Origin: Hemerocallis citrina
Lineage: Eukaryota; Streptophyta; Magnoliopsida; Asparagales; Asphodelaceae
Length of the DNA: 64,000 nt
Assembly: GCA_017893485.1 (NCBI GenBank)
Contig: JACEHZ010000594.1
Location: forward strand, 62,001-126,000
Reading direction: 5' to 3'
Shown: in pieces, positions 55,921-64,000 of the stretch
Position numbering within the stretch: position 1 is the stretch's first letter
How the letters are laid out: each line of letters opens with the position of its first letter
Position numbers and translations under genes: made by a program
Notes under the pieces: model-generated
What the model saw: only the letters and a program-made list of their open reading frames with translations
Database searches by the model: none
Told to the model about the DNA's origin: nothing

Positions 55921-57684
55921 CAATGCGGATGAAATCCGCAATCTCCAAAATTCTCAACAATCAATATTTGATCCAAGAGAAAAATATGAAAGTCAAACCA
56001 CAAGTGTCGGTGTATGCCATGATCTAGATTTTAATGCACAAACTCAAAATGCACACGATGCTCCTACTCTAATGCAAACTTGATTTAGAAACATATGCAT
56101 CCCATATTACATACTCTCCTAATCGAGTTCGTATTCTCCAGATGATAGAGTTCAATCTTCCGCCATGCATCCTACTCTTGTGCCCTTTCCTGTTTTTGAT
56201 ATTCATCTAGTGACTGGTAGAGTCTGCAGTACATGCGGTCTATTTCTGCTCCTGCAGTCGGATTGTGGTCATTCTCGATTTCGAACGGCAATGATCACTC
56301 TGTTCGTTCAGATCGTGGTCCTTCTCCACTCCGATAGGATCGTTGTCCCTCTTCATTTCCGGTCAGGCTGATGATCATCAGTTTTGCCGGAATTATAATC
56401 ATTCTCCACTCCCGTCCTTACCCAAAGTTATCGTGAACACAAAGCGAATCGTAGGGCCACCCCTATTCTGTCAAGAAACTTAGAGTTACATTCTTGTTCT
56501 TTGTTCGATTGATAACCCAGAATATAGACGGAAACTTAAGGGTCCATCCCCTAAGCTTCGATAGGACTTATGACTTACGTCCGCATTTCGTTCTTATCAC
56601 TAAGTCTCAGAAATTAACAGTCGAGACAACGCTGCACATGTCCCAGACGAGACGATGCCGCATGCGTCCCCTTGACAGGCGAGTACACGCCCAACTAGTA
56701 CCTGTCCTTGTGACAACAATTACATGACATAAATCTACTGCCATCTAGAACTAGTGAATGTGGTTGTACAATATCAGTTCATTAATTTGCTAGCTTCACC
56801 CGATTCTAATGGCTCCATTATCACAACTTCTAGTTCCTAAGTTAATTTTCTAGATTAATTACTAGGTTAACAATTCAAATTCTAGGTGAACTTTAGTGCA
56901 CTCGGCTAATGTACTCGGTTAATTTAATATGGTGTAACTCGATCGTCTAATTTGTGTCCATGAATTGGCCCAACTTGGCCTAAATTTAACCTACAAGAAC
57001 ATCCATTTAACTCTTCAGAACGACAACCACTACATGACTAAATTACCACAATGAGCTTTTCTCGAACCCGTTCCAAAGGTCATTCGGACCCAATCAAGTG
57101 CCAACTTGTACACTCAACATACAACCTTATTATGCATGAATTTGGGTGTTACTTTACATTTTCTACACCTCATATACATTATAATTTCTTCCTACACCTA
57201 TACAAGTGTCTCATTACACTATAGGTATGAATCGACACATGCACATTTAATTGAGCACTTTGTAAACAACTTATATTAAATTTTGTTATTTTACACGTAT
57301 AAATGTACTAATTCACATCCACATATTGACCAAGATCTCAATTTCAATACATTCTCATAGCTTGTTTGTTAATCTACTAGACTTTTATTCATATATGTTT
57401 ATATATTTTCCTTTAGACATTTCATTGAACACCATACGTGCGATCTCAGTGCTATCTTTTCATTCCATAAACTTCACAACAAACCCTAATACAAATATGT
57501 ATTCTTATACAATTTTCTATGCATTTATTTTAGTTATAAGATATGAATCTAATTATACAAAAATTAGAATTTAATCCAGTAATCGGTAATTAATTTTCTT
57601 GACAACTACACCCTTCAACTTGGTTTTCTGGTTACTATATATGAATTTTAAACACATCCATTCAATTTACTTGTAAATTACTCA

Positions 57685-57867
57685 TCTATATAATAAAACA
57701 CAAAGAAAGCTATCAAGTGGCTCTCCTTCAATCCTCCCAAAATCAAAAACCCAGATCTAACCCCACAAAACACATTACCCCCCCCCCCCCCCCAAAAAAA
57801 AAAAAAAAAAAATCCCCCAAAACTCAAATTCAAATCCCCCCAAAAGAACTCATTTATTTATTTAATT

Positions 57868-57925
<58 letters not shown>

Positions 57926-58124
57926 AAATATGGACTTTTATACTTCAATGAATAATTATTTTTCACCATATACTAATGGAAACACGGACTTTTATTTACA
58001 ACTAATTATTGTCATGCTATTCAAACTTCAGCTATATAATTGTTGATTTACTATTTACAAGGCTTTTCATATGTTGTTTCGTTCTGAAGACGTGCCGTAG
58101 GCACGTGGCCACGGGCAAATCTAG
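57685..58124 (+). mobile_element. Non-autonomous Helitron H2, 440 bp
   Basis: It begins A|TCTATATAATAAAACAC. The 3' end has hairpin ACGTGCC-GTA-GGCACGT, then GGCCACGGGCAAATCTAG|T. It closely matches H1, including the compound TC/TA microsatellite. Confidence 0.88.
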
Positions 58125-58937
58125 TACTACTTTAAATTACATCATACAACCAACTAACATCAAACTTCATCAATCAAATAACTAAGCAAATAACTAAACA
58201 TACAACTTATCAAATGAACTTACAAGGATATTTGACCTTTCTATCTACTTAATTTCTTTTATTATGAGCCTAAGCATTCAACAATTACTAGTATAATTTC
58301 AAGTAAACAATTAATAAATAAAATTACACAAGGAATGAAGAACACCCACTACAATTTCTAGCAAGCATCAATCATTCATTCCATATATAAAGAAAAATAA
58401 TAATACATGAGGTATGAAGAATACCCACCTCACTATGGAGAGTTCTATACAATACTAGCCTCCAAGCTTACTTCTCCTCCTAGCTTTCTTGCTTGCTTCT
58501 TTTCTTTGCGTTCTTCTAGTTCAACAACACTTAGAATTTTTTTTGAAAGTTTTGGAATGAAGAGTAGTATAGACTGGCTAAAAATGGACTAAAAATGAAC
58601 TAGGAAGAAGAAAGGAGGAAGAAGAAAATGAGAACTAGGGTTTTCTTTATGCATACACACACATACATATAGAAGGAGATGGAGGGAAGGGTTGTCCGGC
58701 CACTAAGGAGGGTGTAGGAGAGTGTGGGTGAGTGTGGAAGTGTATGGAGATGCCTAGGTGTCCCTACTTTTTACATTTAACTCCCTAGGTTTTTAATAAT
58801 TACACATAGACCATTTTCTAAGTCAACAATTGTAGGCTAGGATTATTTATTCATGAAAATTGTAGTGTAGTTCTTAGGTGTCCCTTCTTCAAAGTCAAAG
58901 ATTGTAGGCTATGGTTGTATGTGTAGTGTATGTATAA

Positions 58938-59474
58938 TATATATATATATATATATATATAATAAATTACAAAGAAAGCTATCAAGTGGCTCACAATCAA
59001 CCATTCCAAAATCAAAGGTCCATATTAAACCTCACAAAACATATTTTCCCTCCAAAATTTCAAACCAAAAACCAAATTTTCCCCCCTAAAAAACTCATTA
59101 CTTTATTACTATCTATCTCTTCTCTCTTTCTCTCTCTATATATCTCTCTATCCCATCCTTTCTTTATTTACTTAGAAATTAGATTTTAAGATTTCGGTTT
59201 TGTAAATTTTTAGATTTTTAATAGCAAATATCTCTTCAACAATTAAATTTCGTTATTTGCCACACTTAAAGTTCTAATAAGTTAGATTTTATATTCCCAT
59301 TTATAATTATTTTTCAACATATACTAATGGAAACATAGACTTTTATTTATAACTAATTATTGTCATACTATTCAAACTTGAGCTACATAATTATTGTTTT
59401 ACTGTTTACATGGCTTTTCGTGTTTTGTATCGTTCCGAAGACGTGCCGTAGGCACGTGCCCACGGGCAAATCTA

Positions 59475-59475
<1 letters not shown>
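58938..59475 (+). mobile_element. Non-autonomous Helitron H3
   Basis: The same AAAGAAAGCTATCAAGTGGCTC start region and ACGTGCCGTAGGCACGT...CTAG|T end as H1 and H2. The extreme 5' end is merged into a TA microsatellite, so the start is approximate. It is more diverged inside. Confidence 0.78.
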
Positions 59476-59508
<33 letters not shown>

Positions 59509-60199
59509 TGTGTGTGTGTGTGTGTAGTGTGTATATTTATAAAATGACAATGGTAAATACAATTTAATAATATATGCAATGATATTGTTCAAGACAAAAA
59601 TTTGTTAATAACTAATTAATAAATACATAATAATGATATTGTTAATTTTGGGGGTATTACAAGAGTGACACTCTAGGAAATCTTCCTAGAGTCACCTATT
59701 TGGCATGCTTTTCTCCACCAAACACATAATCTGCACTATTGCACTATTCAATCTAATCTACATGTCATAAAATTTACGCATATGTCACGTGCACCATTCA
59801 TTGTGATCTACATATCATAAAATCATAAAATCTATGCATATGCAAAATCACGAAGTTTCAACATGTTTTGCACATTCATCATATACTTACAAAATGACAG
59901 TTTTCAATATAGAATAAATGAGACAACTTGATACATGAGCAAGACATGTTTAAGCATCATAATTTTACATATGTACATAATTTATGACATATAGATCACG
60001 TCGAATTGTGCAGATCATACATTCGGGGCAGGAATGTATCCTAAATGGGGGACACACTAGGAAATTTTTATAGAGTGCCACTCGAGGTTCCTTATTATAC
60101 ATGTGTGTGTGTGTGTATTCGTGTTGTATTGCAAGTTATCACAAAAACGTATATTATTTTTGCAATGAGAACTTGCAGTGGCAACGATCTTGCATATTT

Positions 60200-61440
60200 T
60201 ATTTACTTTTCTGTTGAGATAAATGATAGCTCTAAGAGTTAGTTGAAAAAAGGTTTGATGAACTAGTGGGGTTGTTAGATTTTTATTTCTTGTATGACAA
60301 TATGTTCTCCGAATGGGCAAATAACTAGTCTTAGGTTGGAATTGATCTCATCCTGGTGGGTGAGCGCAATGAATTTGTGATCATACCATGTGGCTACGCC
60401 CAAGCCCTATGGAGTAATACAAATAGGGGGAACATGTCGTAGGTGGCACCGTGGCAGTTGATCCTTCGTCACCTGTGTGGCTAAACCTGCCGTTAGGGTG
60501 TGTTTGGTTCGTTGATTGAACTATTCCTTGGAATCAAGTATTCCCAGGTTTATGATTGTGTGTGTGTGTGTGGGGGGGGTACTACATTGCTGTGTTTGGT
60601 ACAATACACTATATTCTCTGGAGTACTCCAATCATACACGAAGGAACCTTATTAATGGTGAACAAGCAAAGTGAGAGAAAGGGAGAAGGGAAGAGGTGAT
60701 CAGTGGGAAGAGGTGATCAGTTGTGGAGGTGACGGTGGTGGTGGTACTGGCAGTGAAACGGCAGTGGTGGTGACAATGGTGGTGGTAGTGGTGATGGCCG
60801 TGGTAGTGGCAATAGTGGTGGTGGTGGTGATAGTGGTAGTGGCGGCGGTGATAGTGGCAATGGCGGTGGTGGCGGCGATGGTGGTAGTGGTGGAGGTAGA
60901 CATAAGTAATGAGGATGAAATAGTTTTTTGCACTTTTATTCCCATGGGATGGGAAAAGAGAAATCCCACATGTTTGGGGGAAATGAAATGTGGAATTTTA
61001 TTCCCTAGGGAATAGTGTATTCTACCCTAGGGAATCGTGTATTCCTTCCCAAAATATGCTTACACTTTGCCAAACAAGATAATGGACCCTCTAATTTGCG
61101 TACCAAACACCCCTTAGAGTAAATTGAATATAAATGGTCAACCACTTAGGAGCAAGGAGCACAGGGAACTTGCAGTTGTGCCTCTTGGCTGTAGTTAGAT
61201 ACTTATGATTGCTAATTTCATTAACCTTTTTGATTCATATATATATATATTTCTTATGTTTTGAGTATTGGAAATCCCATTTACAAAATGATTTTTTTTT
61301 GCCCTTGAATGTCTCTTATATTGCTTGTCGAAAATTTCTGATTGAAGGACCTTTATTTTATTAAGATTTAAGTCACTCACTGTTTGCATCATTTAGTGGT
61401 TAAAGGATATGGTGATGGAATTATGCTTTTGGTGTATCTA
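60200..61440 (+). repeat. Intron segment duplicated from 54110-54690 (copy 2)
   Basis: Direct duplicate of copy 1 within the same intron, enlarged by the Tourist-like element at 60496-61113. Confidence 0.86.
60496..61113 (+). mobile_element. Tourist-like (PIF/Harbinger) element, 618 bp, TSD TTA
   Basis: Ends GGGTGTGTTTGGT and ACCAAACACCCC, flanked by TTA at 60493-60495 and 61114-61116. The duplicated intron segment near 54405 shows the unoccupied site. Inside is a GGT/GTG-rich low-complexity block (60735-60900) that opens frames in several phases but is not a gene. Confidence 0.88.
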
Positions 61441-61695
61441 ACAGGGGTGTATTGGATTGGATTTTGAAAAGAATTTAAAAGAATGTGAAAATCCGAGTGT
61501 ATTCTATTAGGATTTTAAAGGAGTTTATAAAAGTCACAGTGTATTCAATTGAGACTTTAAGTGATTCTATTCAATTCTTGGTGTATTCAATTGAGATTTT
61601 AAATGACCCCATTAAATTCTCAGTGTATTCAAAAAGTTATTGTTTTTAGTAGAATTGAGAATTTGGAGGATTTAGATGGAATCTAGGGTCTGAGG

Positions 61696-61703
61696 TATAA
61701 ATA
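61696..61703 (+). promoter_or_regulatory. TATA-like motif upstream of the CAF1-like fragment
   Basis: TATAAATA, with a donor-like CATTG|GTGAGTAT about 57 bp downstream. This resembles the start of a transcription unit, but only motifs support it. Confidence 0.35.
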
Positions 61704-61923
61704 CCAAAAGCCTTTGCAATTCTTACCTTCTCTGTAGAAACTTTCAAGCCATTGGTGAGTATGTTTTGTTTCCTGTACATATGCCCCAAATTATCCCCAA
61801 ATAAACCCAAACCCTAATCCCCTTCTTTCGCCATCGTCTTCTTCCTCCTCTCTTCTACCTCCCGACCTCTGATCCCCACGCAGAGGCCTAATTCAACCCA
61901 AACCCTAATTAAACCCAACCACC

Positions 61924-62160
61924 GATCCCCACGCAGAGGCCTCAATCCGCCTCCTGAAAGACAATGGAATCAATTTCAATCAAAATCAACGCGACGGAGT
62001 TGATTCAAAAATATTCTCAAGATTGCTTTGGCATAAATTGGTTTCTCGTTACAGGTACAGGACGAAGTGGATAACGTTCCATGGTTTGTATGATGTGGCC
62101 TATATAGTGAAACTATTAACTAGAAGACATATGGTGCAGAAACAACGAGTACTGAGTTGA
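61924..62160 (+). pseudogene. CAF1-like (CCR4-associated deadenylase) gene fragment
   Basis: One open frame of about 78 codons reads ASIRLLKDNGINFNQNQRDGVDS and then WITFHGLYDVAYIVKLLTRR before a stop at 62158-62160. This parallels the middle of plant CAF1 proteins: the S.xLL..xGIDF.KN...GVDS segment and the WVTFHs.YDFgYLvKlLT segment. The N-terminal DTEF catalytic motif and the C-terminal part are absent, so it cannot be an active RNase. It is probably a captured or duplicated fragment. The short direct repeat GATCCCCACGCAGAGGCCT (61872 and 61924) brackets part of its leader. Confidence 0.62.
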
Positions 62161-62563
62161 TGAGGAGATGTGGTAGAGTTATGATGACTAACGGGAGAGT
62201 TGGTGCTCCTTATAGATCTTTTGCTCCATGACTTTGGTTACCGGGTATTATTAGTTATTATTATTTTATGCTATTTCAGAATGTTAAAACAGCAAGTATT
62301 GAGTTGATGGACTCATCAGTAGCTCTCTCATGTAGGGCTCTTTCTTTTTTGCTGTTGTAGCGCCCCGAGATCCACATGTAGGAACTCGTGACACAACCCA
62401 AGATCATTACTTCAAATGAGTACATAACACAGAAAAGAAATTACAGAAAATTTAAAACTTACATTGTTCAGAGAAGTTTCGCTTTTCACTTTTCACTTGG
62501 GTTACTTCACGGCTCACTATTCTTTTGTTCCTTCGATCAATTCCTACAAACCAACTGTGGGCA

Positions 62564-62585
62564 CGTCAGTTGAATACAACTGACG
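62564..62585 (-). other. Conserved perfect hairpin near the end of element E
   Basis: CGTCAGTTG-AATA-CAACTGACG, nine perfect pairs and a four-base loop. Confidence 0.7.
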
Positions 62586-63291
62586 CAAAACGGATGAAAA
62601 ACCGCAATTCCCTAATTCCTCACAAACAATCTTTAATGTAGAAAGAAAGAAATGTGGTAATCGTGTAATAGGAGTATTGGTGTATGTTATGATCTAGTTA
62701 CTAATGCACAATCCATATGCACATCATGCTTCTTAATCTAATGCAAACTTGATTTGAAAACATATGCATCCCATACTACATATTTCCCAATTCATGTTCG
62801 TATTCTCCAAATGATAGGGTTCAATCCCTCGTCATGCATCCTACTCTTGTACTCCTTCCCGTTCCTGACATTTATTTAGTGACTGGTAGAGCTGCAGTAA
62901 TACGGTCTATTCCGTCTACTGCATCAGATCGGTGGTCTCTCTCCACTCCCGAAAGTCGGTGATCACTCCGATCTATCGGAATCGGTGGTCTCTCTCCACT
63001 CTGCCCGCCCGGTGGTCTCTCTCCACTCCCGACAGGTTGGTGATCATCCAGCTACGCTGCAATCCTGTCGGAATCGGTGGTCCTTCTCCACACCCGGACT
63101 CTACCATAAGTTATCCGAACTTAGGGCGAATCGACAGGGCCTTTCCCTACTCCGCCAGAGACTAAGAGTCATACTCCAGCTCATTGTTCATGTGGATAAC
63201 TTAGAATATAACGTACTCATAAGGGTCCATTCCCCTAGATTTCGACATTTCTATCACTAAATCTCAGGAATTAACAGTCGAGATCACGCCG

Positions 63292-63325
63292 CACGTGTCC
63301 CAGACGAGACGACGCCGCACGTGTC
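63292..63325 (-). promoter_or_regulatory. Duplicated G-box/ABRE-like sites in element E
   Basis: CACGTGTC at 63292-63299 and 63318-63325, 26 bp apart, in GCCGCACGTGTCCC repeats. The equivalent of D (about 56635-56670) has decayed versions. CACGTGTC is a known plant bZIP/bHLH target; function here is inferred. Confidence 0.4.
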
Positions 63326-64000
63326 CCCTTGACAGGTGAGTACACTTCCCAACTAGTGCCTGTCCTTATTTATTGGTCACGCGATCCTATTATCATTGTT
63401 GTCCTTTATTTTCTATTTAATAATGGGTGGCTACTAGATAATTTAATCCTTGATCCAAAGGTTAATCTTATCTTATAACAAGTTATCTAGCTCAAGTATG
63501 GGTTCCATGCAATTCTTAGTTTAAGCTAAGAGTCGTTTTAGCTGGATACTTTGTTATTTGACATATACTAAAACTAGTTCATTTAATATGTGTTTACTAT
63601 CACCATATGCATAACCGAAGGGCACTTAATGCACTAAATACTTCCATATGCATATCAACACTAGTACGCTTAACGCACCAAATACTACCATATGCATACA
63701 CTTATGCATACTACCACCATTTGTATTGCTAAAGTCTTTAATGCCTACAATCTTTTCCTTTACTGCAATCTACTTTACTTTTTAAGTGGCTACTAAGTAT
63801 CTAACTCTACTTTGAATTTCTTCAACCTCTACCACGTATTACTAACTATCAAGTAGTCTTCTATCACCTTGAATTACTATAGATTGTGCACAAGCTAACT
63901 AAGCATATTATCTAGGCATTAGTTATCATAACTAAAACTATTAAATTCTCATACAAATTCCTATAGAAAAACCTAACATAGGTAATCATTAATACCATAT

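Larger units (their letters stand above)
55701..59661 (-). mobile_element. LTR-like element D, 3961 bp, TSD AGAGT
   Basis: In plus coordinates it begins TGTAGCACCCCGAG and ends GGGGTATTACA, with AGAGT at 55696-55700 and 59662-59666. It is the same subfamily as E, sharing the hairpin, the ATGCATCCCATATTACATA block and the CCAGACGAGACGA block. It has a hairpin at 55899-55920 and contains Helitrons H2 and H3. No gene is seen. It sits in an intron of the BBR-like gene, on the opposite strand. Confidence 0.86.
55685..60095 (+). mobile_element. MITE M2, ~450 bp, split by element D
   Basis: The left end ATAAGGAACCTAGAGT (55685-55700), continuing after D with GACACTCTAGGAAAT, is an inverted match of the right end ATTT..TATAGAGTGCCACTCGAGGTTCCTTAT (to 60095). 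TIRs are about 45 bp with some mismatches. Flanks TATACAAA and TATACATG share six of eight bases, a possible decayed TSD. Non-coding. Confidence 0.62.
61442..62355 (+). mobile_element. Possible non-autonomous element carrying a gene fragment (right end not found)
   Basis: The duplicated intron sequence stops at GTATCTAA (61434-61441) and CAGGGGTGTATTGGATTGG begins, like the ends of plant hAT-type MITEs. GTGTATTCAAT-type motifs recur at 61447, 61498, 61540, 61581 and 61623, about every 42 bp. A promoter-like stretch and a CAF1-like fragment follow. The right end lacks a matching inverted repeat before element E begins. Confidence 0.5.
62356..64000 (-). mobile_element. LTR-like element E (continues beyond the window)
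   Basis: It begins TGTAGCGCCCCGAG after GCTGT, the expected 5-bp TSD. Same subfamily as D. It has a perfect hairpin at 62564-62585, CGGTGGTCTCTCTCCACTC repeated about three times from 62930 to 63030 with a further variant near 63080, and a 26-bp tandem duplication at 63283-63327 containing CACGTGTC. No gene is seen; the other end lies outside. Confidence 0.83.

Noticed and set aside
60671..61015. Val/Met-rich frame on plus and Thr-rich frame on minus
   Set aside because: GGT/GTG microsatellite-like block within the Tourist-like element.

Overview
The window is plant nuclear DNA, almost certainly from a flowering plant with a large, repeat-rich genome. Three things point to this. The mobile elements belong to plant lineages: Tat-type Ty3/gypsy with an antisense gene, plant L1-type LINEs with DUF4283 and zinc-knuckle ORF1, a zf-BED hAT, PIF/Harbinger, and Helitrons with A|TC...CTAG|T ends. 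Introns are short and AT-rich with GT...AG ends. The one recognisable host gene resembles the plant E3 ligase BIG BROTHER-RELATED. I cannot name the species.

Layout. 1-10948 is the 3' part of a Tat-lineage retrotransposon: pol with three homopolymer frameshifts, two tandem-repeat families, a spliced antisense gene block (8148 to 4896), polypurine tract and 3' LTR. It is inserted in a ~3.2 kb LTR-like element (A, to 14162), which is itself inserted in a LINE (LINE-A, 14163-16530). A second LINE copy (LINE-B, 16692-31751) follows, split by a 3.9 kb LTR-like element (B, 17949-21892, TSD TGATG) and by an intact hAT transposon (24315-28130, TSD GGCTGCCT). 32450-39039 is another LTR-like element (F, TSD CCCAA), itself split by C (34021-37302, TSD AAAAC). 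Next come a 163-bp tandem array, a LINE relic on the minus strand, a Helitron (41191-42069) and a short palindrome-rich stretch. 43185-53011 is a PIF/Harbinger complex. It carries an intact transposase, an intact Myb-like partner, a 70-bp minisatellite, internal inverted and direct duplications and a probable captured exon.

The PIF right end lies about 150 bp upstream of the TATA box of the host gene (ATG 53282). Only its first three exons are in the window. The following intron is enlarged by a segmental duplication, a MITE split by LTR-like element D (55701-59661, TSD AGAGT, with two Helitrons inside), a Tourist-like element (60496-61113, TSD TTA), a repeat carrying a CAF1-like fragment (61442-62355), and LTR-like element E (62356 to beyond the end).

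A to F share TG...CA ends, and the four with both flanks visible have perfect 5-bp TSDs. They carry no coding capacity. Four of them share a hairpin near one end, and three share a TATA box followed by a 5' splice-site-like motif. The best reading is solo LTRs of a very-long-LTR gypsy family. TSDs and interruptions give a firm relative insertion order for much of the window. Genes that look intact are the antisense Tat gene, the hAT transposase, the two PIF genes and the visible part of the host gene.
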